NCBI RefSeq assembly: GCF_000151665.1
Contig: NW_013171829.1
Span: 209,636 to 273,635 of the forward strand
Length of the DNA stretch: 64,000 nt
Source: Blastocystis hominis
Taxonomy: Eukaryota > Sar > Bigyra > Opalinata > Blastocystidae
Direction: 5' to 3'
Both the position numbers and the translations under genes were made by a program. Positions within the stretch are counted from its first letter, which is position 1. Every line of letters begins with the position of its first letter. Positions 18,500-27,800 of this stretch are shown piece by piece. The notes under the pieces are model-generated. The model was not told the DNA's origin, did not search any database, and saw nothing but the letters and a program-made list of their open reading frames with translations.

Positions 18500-19483
18500 C
18501 TAACCATCCAAGTCACTTCGCCAACCAAGGCCAACACGAGTCTGCTTTGCTTCTTTCTCTATTTCTGGAATAATGTCAAATCTCTCTTTTTCCCATACAT
18601 CCATTGGAATCGTATAATGAGTCTTACGTACCTTTTTCCCACCATACTTCTTACACAAGTCTAAAAGGATTTTATCGATCTCGTCTTTGAACGTGAAACC
18701 ATTTGGTATGTCTTTCACTCTATACACACATACACGTCCCTCTCTATCCATTTTGGAACATGTACTCTTCCATTTATCTGATTTAACATGTTGTGAATAG
18801 ATGTGCACATTATCATCATTTTCAACGATAATGTACGTTATGAAAAAGTACCATTGTTGACCTACTTTATTTGGCACACGGCGATCCTTCAATTCCTTGT
18901 TTTCCTGCTTCAGCTCTTCGTTCACCTTTCGAAGGTAGTCATTGTCCTCCTCTCGAAGACGAGTGAGGAATCTATACACATCGCAGGCAAATGCAGGATC
19001 TGCCCACATGAGGCATGCGTGAAGCAACTCTTCGCAGATGATGTAACCCTGATTAGCACCACCAAAATCAGAGAATGAAATATACTGAATCACGTCGCAA
19101 ATATCAAACTTGCCATTTTGACCCTCGTTTGACAGGTGGCCCGAATTCGGGCCACCTGTAGATTGCCCCTCTTGACCCTCGTTTGACAGTAGGCCCGAAT
19201 TCGGGCCTACCGTAGATTGCCCCTCTTGACCCTCGTTTGACAGGGGGTGGGAATTCCCACGAGCTGTAGATTGACCGTTTTTGGCACTATTTTCACCTGC
19301 TTTTGCCATGTGTTCGATCAGTTCTTGGGTTTGCTTATTCTCAAGATATTTCTTGAATCGCTTGTTTGTTCCGTGCTTCTCGTTGTATTGTCTCAACAAA
19401 TCAGAGACAAGGTACATTCGAATACCATTATCAAGGCACATACGAATCTTGTAGTCGTAGAAGTCAATCTCTTCGAATTTCAT
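18500..19483 (-). CDS. KilA-N domain protein with a palindromic repeat insertion
   Basis: The 327-residue product resembles virus KilA-N proteins, which bind nucleic acid. An N-terminal IRMYLVSDLLRQYNEKHG part and ACLMWADPAFACDVYRFLTRL (about 155-175) fit the KilA-N fold. A short coiled coil follows (about 178-195), then a conserved-looking C-terminal region with GFTFKDEIDKILLDLCKKYGGKKVRKTHY. Between the two halves of the KilA-N domain, residues ~75-125 are an 18-residue tandem repeat (NEGQEGQSTVGPNSGLLS) whose DNA contains perfect palindromes. It is convergent with the ATPase gene; CAAAGTAAAC follows the stop. Confidence 0.72.
   Translation of the reverse strand: MKFEEIDFYDYKIRMCLDNGIRMYLVSDLLRQYNEKHGTNKRFKKYLENKQTQELIEHMAKAGENSAKNGQSTARGNSHPLSNEGQEGQSTVGPNSGLLSNEGQEGQSTGGPNSGHLSNEGQNGKFDICDVIQYISFSDFGGANQGYIICEELLHACLMWADPAFACDVYRFLTRLREEDNDYLRKVNEELKQENKELKDRRVPNKVGQQWYFFITYIIVENDDNVHIYSQHVKSDKWKSTCSKMDREGRVCVYRVKDIPNGFTFKDEIDKILLDLCKKYGGKKVRKTHYTIPMDVWEKERFDIIPEIEKEAKQTRVGLGWRSDLDG
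19121..19275. repeat. 54-bp tandem repeat with a palindrome in each unit
   Basis: Units begin near 19121, 19175 and 19229 with ACCCTCGTTTGACAG. Each contains a palindrome centred on GAATTC: 28 bp at 19132-19159, 22 bp at 19189-19210 and 14 bp at 19247-19260. The palindrome arms differ between units, but each stays self-complementary. Confidence 0.85.
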
Positions 19484-19533
19484 TTCTATTTGTATTTATG
19501 TATTGAACTCTTTTAAGTACAATAGTTACAATA

Positions 19534-19613
19534 GGGGACACAACGTGCCCCCGGGGAAGCTTGGGAGGCAAAGCCTCCCGGCGGAACTTCGTTCCGCCTA
19601 GCTTCGCCTTCCC
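19534..19613. repeat. GC-rich hairpin cluster with nested hairpins
   Basis: An imperfect hairpin lies at 19534-19552. An outer GGGGAAGC...GCTTCGCCTTCCCC pair (19553-19613) encloses two complete hairpins (loops AAA and TTC). The cluster lies between the KilA-N start and the protease stop. Confidence 0.85.
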
Positions 19614-19614
19614 C

Positions 19615-20091
19615 TTACACCCTCTGGATAGCCGGGTCAACAGCGTCGTGCGTGTACAAGTGAAGGAGTGCCAGGTAGCCACAGTTGTTGGCAAAGATCG
19701 ACTGGTATTTCACTTTGTTCACACGGAACACACGGTTCGTACCTGCCAGCGGGAAGTCATTCATCTCGCCAAAGCTGTCCTGGTAGTTCAGTGTGCCATC
19801 GTCTTCACGGAAGCAAGACACGAAGTGGCCGAGGCTTCCTCCGTCTTCAAAGGGTATCCAGATGATGCAATTCGCTGGTTCTTTGTACTTCTTGGCCAGT
19901 CTCTTGTACTTGTCCAATTCCATGACATCGAAGTCGGGTATCTCGAGTTGCTTGGCCAAGGAACGGACTTCATCGAAAGTCATTGGTTCAGCATCCACAT
20001 TCATGTAGCCGTGCATATACAATTTCTTCAATACGGAGGAAGCAGAGCTTTGGGGCGACTTTGTCGCCCCGGCGGAACTTCGTTCCGCCAT
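19615..20091 (-). CDS. Adenovirus-type (Ulp1-like) cysteine protease
   Basis: The 158-residue maturation protease is expected to cleave capsid precursors. The order H-D-Q-C fits the adenain/Ulp1 clan: H89 in SLGHFVSCF, D105 in YQDSFG, Q130 in VKYQSIFANN and C137 in NNCGYLALLHL. The size is close to the compact viral enzymes. The first ~20 residues (MAERSSAGATKSPQSS) are encoded by GC hairpins that contain the apparent start codon, so the native start may have been M26 or may have been replaced. It is next to the GG-A-rich precursor gene, a plausible substrate. Confidence 0.88.
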   Translation of the reverse strand: MAERSSAGATKSPQSSASSVLKKLYMHGYMNVDAEPMTFDEVRSLAKQLEIPDFDVMELDKYKRLAKKYKEPANCIIWIPFEDGGSLGHFVSCFREDDGTLNYQDSFGEMNDFPLAGTNRVFRVNKVKYQSIFANNCGYLALLHLYTHDAVDPAIQRV

Positions 20092-20120
20092 GCTTCCTCC
20101 CGGGGCAGCGTTGCTGCCCC
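20036..20120. repeat. Nested GC-rich hairpins over the protease start
   Basis: An outer GGAGGAAGC (from 20036) pairs with GCTTCCTCC (ending 20100) and encloses hairpins 20052-20070 (loop TTT) and 20071-20089 (loop TTC). A further hairpin, 20102-20120 (loop GTT), follows. The start codon of the protease ORF lies at the end of the 20071-20089 hairpin. Confidence 0.87.
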
Positions 20121-21170
20121 TCAGTACACTCTCCTTCGAATCACTGACTTCTTTATCTTGTTCTCGTTCTGTGGAAGGGCTGTGAGGATGCGATTCTTTT
20201 TTTTCGTCGGGACTTCAATTGCTTGTGTCTCGTTGTCCAGGTCAGAAATATCGTAACCAGTGCCGGCTTTGCTTTCCTTTCCCTGAATCTGGTTTGCGAC
20301 GTCTGCGATGCCATCCTTTGCCATGTCACCTATCACATTCGCGAGCTGCTTCACGGTGTCCGATCCTGTCTTGTTGCTCACATAGTTCACACCCTTGTTG
20401 ATCGCGTTGTTCGCAGCATTCGTGCCAGCATTGACCAGAATATCGGTGATGGGTTTTAACTTGTCGGCATTGTTGTCGTACCAACCTTTGATCTTGTTCC
20501 AAGCATTCTTGAAGAACGTGCCAACACGACTTGAACCGGCGTACATTGCTCCACCTCGGACTTCGATGTTTTTACTTTGTCGTTCGATGGCTTTCATGGT
20601 CTTCAACACGTCGTCGTAATCGCTAGGGTTGATTCCATTGAGGAACACAGCAGAAGCACCGCCGAATTTCAGCGCGCCACCCTCCTTACCCTTCACTAGC
20701 TCTTTGAGGCTTGAGATGATCTGTGGAGCCATCTGAATGAGTGCTGGGATGATCGTGGCAGCAAGAGTACCAAGTGCTCCGCCTTTCTTGAGTCCGGTTA
20801 GCTCGTTCATCAATTGTGCTTCATTGAAGGCTAGTGCGCCACCTGTGTCCGAAGAGAAGCCAATGGCACCACCAGAAGCATTAGATTTACAACCTCCTCC
20901 TGAGCTAACGTCCTTGGTCGCCCCATTGAAAGCAATAGCTCCAGCACTTTTCGCCGAAGTTCGCTTCGTTGGAAGCCTTCGGCTTCCCGGGAGAGCTTCG
21001 CTCTCCCTCGTCGCTCCTCGTTTCTTCCCTCTCTTTGATTGCACTGGTGTTTCGAGTTCCTTGTGTAGATTCAATGTCTTGCGTCGATCCACAATCGTTC
21101 CACTATCCTGTTCTCGGAAATCGGGTTCGCCATAAAAGGCAGATATATCAACAGTGAATGGAATTGCCAT
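20121..21170 (-). CDS. GG-A-rich structural precursor (adenovirus pVI/pX-like candidate)
   Basis: The 349-residue product contains repeated Gly-Gly-Ala sites followed by hydrophobic residues (SGGAIGF, TGGALAF, KGGALGT, EGGALKF, RGGAMYAG). These look like processing sites for the neighbouring adenovirus-type protease, which in adenoviruses cuts after Gly-Gly or Gly-X-Gly. Between sites there are amphipathic helices (TLAATIIPALIQMAPQIISS; TFFKNAWNKIKGWYDNN) and a basic C-terminus (KKKNRILTALPQNENKIKKS). By analogy it may be a minor core or cement protein. Residues ~58-67 are encoded by two hairpins (20971-21007). It starts at ATACATAAATG. Confidence 0.6.
   Translation of the reverse strand: MAIPFTVDISAFYGEPDFREQDSGTIVDRRKTLNLHKELETPVQSKRGKKRGATRESEALPGSRRLPTKRTSAKSAGAIAFNGATKDVSSGGGCKSNASGGAIGFSSDTGGALAFNEAQLMNELTGLKKGGALGTLAATIIPALIQMAPQIISSLKELVKGKEGGALKFGGASAVFLNGINPSDYDDVLKTMKAIERQSKNIEVRGGAMYAGSSRVGTFFKNAWNKIKGWYDNNADKLKPITDILVNAGTNAANNAINKGVNYVSNKTGSDTVKQLANVIGDMAKDGIADVANQIQGKESKAGTGYDISDLDNETQAIEVPTKKKNRILTALPQNENKIKKSVIRRRVY
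20971..21007. repeat. Two GC-rich hairpins inside the precursor gene
   Basis: 20971-20987 (7-bp stem, loop TTC) and 20989-21007 (8-bp stem, loop TTC) are translated in frame within the 20121-21170 gene. Confidence 0.83.
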
Positions 21171-21178
21171 TTATGTAT

Positions 21179-21218
21179 GGGGAAATCGTAGATTTCCCCG
21201 GGGAAGCGTAGCTTCCCC
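21179..21218. repeat. Two GC-rich hairpins upstream of the precursor gene
   Basis: 21179-21199 has a 9-bp stem with loop GTA and 21200-21218 has an 8-bp stem with loop GTA. They lie between the start of the precursor gene and the end of the next gene. Confidence 0.87.
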
Positions 21219-21256
21219 ATTCGTACAAAGTGAAAAGAAGATCAAAGATATATTCA

Positions 21257-23701
21257 TTAGCCATTGAAACCCTGTGTAACGAACATATCCTTGATCGTGT
21301 TGTACGTATTTTGCAGATATTGCTCGAATTGTTGATCTACATTGACAGCAAACCGTTTGATCTTGTTTTTCATGTAGTCCAAATAATCAGGAGTTAGATC
21401 CTTACTATTAGCTACTCGTATGAAGAAACTCATCAGTTCGGGGTCTTCATTTCGATCACGATAAGCCCTGAAGAGACGTGAGAATCCAAGGTCATTTGCG
21501 AATTGAGCGAAAACAGGATTGTTGAAATTGCGAGCAAGCAAACTTGAGAAAGCAATGAAATCTTCGCGAGTATCATCGCTTTCCCAACTTTCCTTGGTGT
21601 CATTAGAATCTTTACTTTCATACGCGTCAATCAAGGCTGCAGCTCGATTCACTTGATCGATTGCTTGAGGTGTGAAACTAGCATTTACACTTTCAGATTG
21701 ACGACCGTCCAGTACAATCACAGGTTGAATTTGTGGCTGATTCCGGAAATATTCATATGATTGCCAAATGGCATCCATTAAGTTCTGGATTCCTCTCATA
21801 TTCTGCTGATACAATTGTTGATATAATTGTTCCCGGGACAGCTGAGTATCAGCAAATTGATTACTCATTGTAGTAATCAGCTGACCAGTTTGAGCATGTC
21901 CATCAACAACTGCATTACCAACATTTGTCAACAGGTTGTTAGTTTGAGTCTGATTGTCAGTGAGTTGGCTACTCATGGAATTGAATCCATTTGTCAACAT
22001 GTTAGCCGTCTGAGTCTGATTGTCAGTGAGTTGTTTACCAACTGCATTAATACCTTCTGTCAACAGGTCAGTAGTTTTAGTCTGATTATCAGCAAGTTGG
22101 CTACTCATGGAATTGAATCCATTTGTTATCAGGTCAGTAGTTTTACCCATAGCATTCATACCATCCAATAGTTGTTTCCTAGTTGCCTTTCCCTCTTCTG
22201 CAACAACTTTACCAAGAGTTACCAGTTTCATATTCATAAGCGCTATTCTATTAGAAATATTTCTAAACATAGGTGCGAAACGATTGAATGATTCAACCAA
22301 CCGTTTGTTGATTTCGTCATATGCTTTTGCCAACTCACCAGATACGAATTGCTGAATGAAGCTATTTCGCTCTAGCCATTGTTTCAAGAAATCATTGTAC
22401 TGCTCCTTCATGAACTCTGTCAATCCATCAATTCGCATTTCACTTTGTGTTGGAATCAATGCTTGGATATCAGCAATTGCAGGAGGATCGGGTTTGTTTT
22501 CAATACCTTGCAGACGAGCTTCGACTTGTTGCAAATACTGATTACTATTTTCAATCACAGCCTTCTGTTGATTTACCAAGTCACCAATTTTCTGGATCAA
22601 ATTGTCATCTCCTGTCGCAATGCTTCTTGCCAGTTTAGCATACTTATCACTCAACGACTTGATTCCATCGTTCGTATTTGTCAATTTTGTTTGTACACCT
22701 TCCAACAATTCTAACATCTTAGGATAACCCTTGTCCTTATCTTCCAGGAAATTGATTCGTTGTGCTACATAAGCTATTGCATTATAAATATTGCCAAGGT
22801 TCACCTCGATATCAAAGCTGTTCATCACAGCAATCACATCATCCAACTTGTTGATAAGGGGTTCCACATCCATCTGTTGTACGATCTGATTCGTCACATT
22901 CAGAGGTTGTACTTCGGGTTTGACCATCCATCGACCACGTTCAACATAGCCTGCAGATACCAAATCATCGTATGCATCTTTACCTCGTTTCACTTTCTTT
23001 GTCACACCTCTTTTATATACCGTAGTATTATCATCATTCCACAACAGGAATGTTCGCTCTGGATCACCTTGTGCTGTCACATTATCTCGCAAGCCAGAAA
23101 AATCATTGATAATCGCTGCACTCTGTTGAGTAACTGTGTTGATACTATCTCCCATTTGCTGAGCTGCAACCGTTATGGCATCAGCAGCATTCTTCATTTC
23201 GTTGATGCTGGCTCCAAGATCACCAGGCAAATTCACGATTTGTGCATCGCCAACCTGTGTTCTCTTGTACTTGAGACGATAGGGTGATACAGGTTCATAT
23301 CCAAATGGATTATCAAACACAGCTCGTTTCTCCATATCAGACAACTCGTGATTCACAGACTGAACAATGATCTTGTTGAATCGTTTCTCAATTTTAGCAT
23401 TGTAGACCGCGTTGTCCTCGAATGAGTACAACAGTACGTTCTCATCGTCAATTCGCTGCATTTGATATCCACGCATGTCAGAGACGGATACACGGCGACG
23501 TTCAGCGGGTGAGAGATTCATATACGAATCAAACAAGGTTCGCTTCTGTCGCCATTGTTCGCTCCTCATTCGCTGTTGATTGAATTCACTTTCAACGACT
23601 TTATCGAAATAACGATTCAACATCTTGTCCATCATGTTTCTCGATTTCACTTTGTGTGGCTTGTATCGAATGATTGGAATTGTAGCAACGTATTCATCCA
23701 T
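21257..23701 (-). CDS. Large coiled-coil structural protein with ~21-residue repeats
   Basis: This 814-residue product is mostly alpha-helical. Predicted coiled coils span about 165-520. A tandem repeat of ~21 residues with core LLTxGxNxMxSQLTDNQTQT occurs four to five times (about 525-630). The N-terminal ~120 residues are basic and Arg-rich. A C-terminal helical domain follows (about 690-814). I recognise no family. Long helical repeat proteins in virions serve as tape-measure, spike-base or core proteins, so an internal or length-determining structural role is possible. Start at AGTAAATG. Base composition is more AT-rich than the neighbouring capsid genes. Confidence 0.6.
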   Translation of the reverse strand: MDEYVATIPIIRYKPHKVKSRNMMDKMLNRYFDKVVESEFNQQRMRSEQWRQKRTLFDSYMNLSPAERRRVSVSDMRGYQMQRIDDENVLLYSFEDNAVYNAKIEKRFNKIIVQSVNHELSDMEKRAVFDNPFGYEPVSPYRLKYKRTQVGDAQIVNLPGDLGASINEMKNAADAITVAAQQMGDSINTVTQQSAAIINDFSGLRDNVTAQGDPERTFLLWNDDNTTVYKRGVTKKVKRGKDAYDDLVSAGYVERGRWMVKPEVQPLNVTNQIVQQMDVEPLINKLDDVIAVMNSFDIEVNLGNIYNAIAYVAQRINFLEDKDKGYPKMLELLEGVQTKLTNTNDGIKSLSDKYAKLARSIATGDDNLIQKIGDLVNQQKAVIENSNQYLQQVEARLQGIENKPDPPAIADIQALIPTQSEMRIDGLTEFMKEQYNDFLKQWLERNSFIQQFVSGELAKAYDEINKRLVESFNRFAPMFRNISNRIALMNMKLVTLGKVVAEEGKATRKQLLDGMNAMGKTTDLITNGFNSMSSQLADNQTKTTDLLTEGINAVGKQLTDNQTQTANMLTNGFNSMSSQLTDNQTQTNNLLTNVGNAVVDGHAQTGQLITTMSNQFADTQLSREQLYQQLYQQNMRGIQNLMDAIWQSYEYFRNQPQIQPVIVLDGRQSESVNASFTPQAIDQVNRAAALIDAYESKDSNDTKESWESDDTREDFIAFSSLLARNFNNPVFAQFANDLGFSRLFRAYRDRNEDPELMSFFIRVANSKDLTPDYLDYMKNKIKRFAVNVDQQFEQYLQNTYNTIKDMFVTQGFNG

Positions 23702-23705
23702 TTAC

Positions 23706-23744
23706 TATGGGAGGAACAATGTGGGGCGACTTTGCCGTCTCCCC
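23706..23744. repeat. Degenerate GC-rich hairpins
   Basis: An imperfect hairpin around GGGGCGAC-TTT-GCCGTCTCCCC and a half-palindrome GGGAGGAAC lie in the 47-bp gap between two structural genes. Mismatches suggest an older insertion. Confidence 0.6.
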
Positions 23745-23748
23745 TTCT

Positions 23749-24447
23749 TTACTTTGTATCTTTCGAATAACACGAAATCGTGAATGAGATATACACATTG
23801 GAGTTCAAGGAAATCGGACGGTCATTCGCATCTGTCAGCACCCAATCAATGTAGTCCAGGTTCGATTGTTCGATCACATCGATCGATAGGTTGTCCCAGG
23901 TGATCATGTTGTTCAGTCCCATCGATACATGAATCAGGTTATCGATCAACGGACTCTTCAGACCGAATGTTTGAGCATTGATACTACTGTACACTCGGAT
24001 CACACTCATGCCGTTCGTGATGTCGTAGGGTTCAGTCGCTACCATACCTGCCTCAACAACACCTTCCAACTTGAGGATACTCGTGTAATCAGGTGCGCCA
24101 CTAAGGTCAACAGCGGTCGCCACATCACTGTTCAGGTATGCTCGGTTAACATCGTCTACCTGGATGGAATCGGCTATCGCACGGCACAACTCGGTAATCG
24201 AGTAGTAGCCAGGACCGACGTTGTAGACCATTTCAAACCCTGACAACATTTGAACCTTCACGACATTTATTGCACGAATGTTCCAGAGAGAAGTGGTATC
24301 GATCTTGCACGTAATCGAAGTGATCTTGTACACAAGGTCACGGGGCATTATCACTGTGTTGAACGTTTCATGGTATCGTTCGTTGTTCTTCGGAATTACT
24401 GTATTGTGGTTAATCACACTCACCGGTAGTGCACGATTATGACTCAT
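23749..24447 (-). CDS. Candidate minor capsid (penton-like) protein
   Basis: The 232-residue beta-rich product shares a domain pattern with the 1014-residue protein at 24867-27911. Shared elements are the GPGYYSITELCRAIADSI motif, an APDYTSILKLEG block, a DITNGMSVIRVYSSI strand and the ending LTDANDRPISLNSNVYISF. The pattern PxGYYxxxExxxxLN...ILGF fits a viral jelly-roll protein such as a Polinton penton, but I cannot confirm this without a profile search. It starts at ATACATAAATG. Its start overlaps the stop of the upstream gene (ATGA). The stop TAA lies inside CAAAGTAAAG. Confidence 0.5.
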   Translation of the reverse strand: MSHNRALPVSVINHNTVIPKNNERYHETFNTVIMPRDLVYKITSITCKIDTTSLWNIRAINVVKVQMLSGFEMVYNVGPGYYSITELCRAIADSIQVDDVNRAYLNSDVATAVDLSGAPDYTSILKLEGVVEAGMVATEPYDITNGMSVIRVYSSINAQTFGLKSPLIDNLIHVSMGLNNMITWDNLSIDVIEQSNLDYIDWVLTDANDRPISLNSNVYISFTISCYSKDTK

Positions 24448-24818
24448 TTATGTATGGGAGACGTAGTCTCCCCCGGGGGCAACGCAGTTGCCCCTACAGT
24501 GTGTAGAAGTGAATGCACACTAGTAATCGGCATTGGCAGGGCAATCGTTGCACCGGTCTTATCGGTCAACGAGAATGACCATTTGCGACTTTTGGGTACC
24601 ACGACGTTCATGTGCGCATTCTCCGTAAACTCCTCGTTCAATACAACCAACGGAGACTGTCGTCGTTCTTGCATGTTGTTCACTCGATCAAGGACAAGGC
24701 AGGTGCCAGGCGATTCTCCCTTCATAGTCACTCTGTCGATTACCATGTCGCTTTTGATGAGATTGTTACTTGTAAATTCATGTTCGTACGTTCGAGCAAT
24801 GTTGAACACTAGATTCAT
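24444..24818 (-). CDS. Small beta-rich protein, paralogue-like fragment of the penton family
   Basis: The 124-residue product has no clear family. Its ending before the hairpins (SRKWSFSLTDKTGATIALPMPI) resembles the closing strands of the neighbouring penton-like proteins (YELKDENGDPLSFIGN). The last ~18 residues (VGATALPPGETTSPIHK) are encoded by hairpins at 24456-24494, and the TGA stop overlaps the next start codon. The original C-terminus was therefore probably changed by hairpin insertion. It starts at ACATAAATG. Confidence 0.5.
   Translation of the reverse strand: MNLVFNIARTYEHEFTSNNLIKSDMVIDRVTMKGESPGTCLVLDRVNNMQERRQSPLVVLNEEFTENAHMNVVVPKSRKWSFSLTDKTGATIALPMPITSVHSLLHTVGATALPPGETTSPIHK
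24456..24494. repeat. Two GC-rich hairpins at a stop/start overlap
   Basis: 24456-24473 (loop GTA) and 24476-24494 (loop GCA) encode the C-terminus of the 24444-24818 ORF and lie immediately upstream of the 23749-24447 gene. Confidence 0.85.
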
Positions 24819-24826
24819 TTATGTTA

Positions 24827-24867
24827 GCGGGAACGAAGTTCCCGCCGGAGGCAACGTAGTTGCCTCC
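24827..24867. repeat. Two GC-rich hairpins
   Basis: 24827-24845 (8-bp stem, loop GAA) and 24847-24867 (9-bp stem, loop GTA) fill the gap between the 124-residue gene and the stop of the 1014-residue gene. Confidence 0.87.
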
Positions 24868-27800
24868 TATTTGACTACGGTGAATCCGATTAGCAGGTAC
24901 ACGTTCCCAATGAACGATAGCGGGTCACCATTTTCGTCCTTCAATTCGTACACGATGCGATCAAGCAATTCAGAACATGGTACCAACATGCGATTCTTGT
25001 AGAAGTAATTCTTGTACAAGCTATCCATCGGGACATTCGCAAGCAGTGGTATCGTCTTGCTTTTCACGATATTGCAATACAGCTGTATGTTCGATAGACC
25101 GTTCGTGATATCGACAGGATATTCGGCAACCAATGGACCATAGTTGGCATAGTACACACCATCGTCGAAAGGGATACGCCATGTATGCGATTGCGATCCT
25201 GAAGCGGGAACGATGGTTCCCAGGTTGCCACTCAACGAGAACACGTGGTCAGCGTGAATGTAGTACCCATCTGACTCAGCTTTCCATCGTATGTTCAGTG
25301 CAGCCGAGTCAAAACACTGGTTCAAGCGCCATATCATGTCAGCCTGTGTCAATCGTGATGGTATGGTCCACTTGTGGTTCACCGTGTCATCCGTGTACGT
25401 AATGACTGTCTCAGCAGCACTATCGTCCAGTGTCATCATTCCGTACGGGAAGCGAATCGTCGTGTTAGCCGTGTACGACTCAGATTGATCCCAGTCAACG
25501 AAGGTAGCCAATGATGGAACAACAACTTCATCATTCCTCACATACGTAACACGTGTCGGTTGTATGAATTCGATCGACACAGCACGATCGGAATACGTAC
25601 TACCTTTGATCATATTCGTCACATTCAGTCCATCGATGTTTGCCATCGCAAACTCGTAAGGTGATGTCAACTCGGGCATCCTGATGTAGTAATTGCGATA
25701 AAACTCGAAATAACAAGACAAATACACACCACCTGGTTCAGCGTATGGTCCGGGTATAATCTTGAAACATGGATTATCACAAAACAATATGAATCGTGGT
25801 TCTGTACCATTTCGACATCCCATTCGTACTCGACCACCATTATCTGCAATGACATATACCAAGTACCCTCCGAGAGATGCATCTACATATATCTTATTGA
25901 TCACATTAGCGATCATATTCACGATATCAATAGCGCTATAATGACCTCGTTGGATTGTGAGAGGTCTTTCGCCATATCCACGTATTCCAAGTATAAAATT
26001 CGTCGTATCGATAAACACTCTCGTGTGATATACACTATCCTTGGAATACCAAGGTCCGATCGAAGAACCATTCGATGACACCAAGTCACCTGTATTTTCC
26101 GATGTGATATGCAATTCCAATTCTGGTGCATAGTCCTTCGCAGTCCATGACATGCTTTCTCTATTGTCATTCACCGTCCACGCAATCGCATTCTGGTGAG
26201 ATGGAGGTAGTTCCATAGCACTCGCATATCGAGCATTGAGCTCATTAAAACATGTGGTTGTAAGAGTATTCATCTTGATCGGGGTAGACGTATCGTCCGT
26301 TATGTAGAATTCACCACTATCGAGTACTGAACCATCAGCTAAACGCATCGTGTATGTCGCGAGAGGCTTTAGCAGGAACCGAATATCAGTCGTACGCATT
26401 TTCCAGTCATACGCAATGAAGGTGTTTGATCCTATGTACGCATGACCACCAATACCTTGATCATTCGTCATATCAGGTGGGGAATCGCTTTCAGGGTTGA
26501 ACGAAGCTTCCACTGGTCGTTCGATGCACAGATTGCGTACCGTTGATGTCAATTTGAACCATGGAGTCCAACCAAAACCATTGATCGTCGTGTCAACGCT
26601 GGATCGATCGAAATACCATCCGTCTGCTTGGACATTGAAGCGAACATGATCATCCTCGATCGTCATGGATGTGAGTGGAAGCACTTTCACCATTTCAGCA
26701 CCGACAGCCTCGATGAACTCGCTGAACGTGTAGTAACCGACAGGCAATGTCAACATGTGCGATTCCCTGTCATCAGTAACAACCACTTGATTACACGAGG
26801 AAGACAGGTAGTAGCGCTTCGGGTTATCCACTCCTTTCACCAAGATATCCGATTCGAATCCAAGGATCGACCTGATCTCTGGTGCATTCGTGAAATCAAT
26901 CATGTAGAAGTGATCTACCGTGATGTGGAACGCATTCTCACCGCTATACACCAATTCGGACAGGGCATCACTCGCATTCAGCTTTGCAATGATCGTTTCG
27001 ATGTCATATGCACCGCGTGGTATCGCGATCTCTTGAATCGTAGCGCCAGCATTGATTAGCACCACTTGATCAGTCGGCACGTTGTGCAACACGAAGTCCG
27101 TATACAACGACACAGACGAGATGTAGCACTGATCGAATGAGAGAGGATTGTCCAGCTTCACTTCCTTCTTCGTGGTATTGCCGAACACTTCAATCATGGA
27201 GAACTGGTTTGCAGAGGCAATTGAGGAAGGTACTTCCTCCATCACGTCTTCTATCGTCAATTGGAGTTCGAATTCGCCGTTCAGTCGCATCATCTTGCCA
27301 TCCATATCGCGGAAGACGAACATCAATTGATCAAACCGAGTGATCATTGGAATGCACACGTCTTCCACAGTACGCACGTACTCAACCTTTGGATCGTCAA
27401 TGATCATCGTGGTGAGCAGGTTGTTGTTCTGGTTGGCAATCTTCAGATCCGATGATCGCACGATCGTCGAGTAGACCTGGATCACTTGGCGATTTCGCGT
27501 GATATCAATCACGTTCGATCCACTGAACGAAGCAGGTAGAATGATCGTTCGTCCATCAAAGCCGAGGATCTCACGAATGTCAGGTGCATCCGTGAAATCA
27601 ATGGTGTGTGGGGACTGAATCCAGATACAGCCGAACGACGAGGCATTCGTCGATATCGAGAATGTAGTATCGGTCATGGTATTGAGCAAGGCAATGATCT
27701 CACTGATCGTGTAATAACCAGCAGGGATCGTCACTTTCTCATCATTGCTGTTAGTAATCACATTGGTCGTGTCTACGTTATTAAACATCGAACCATTAGG

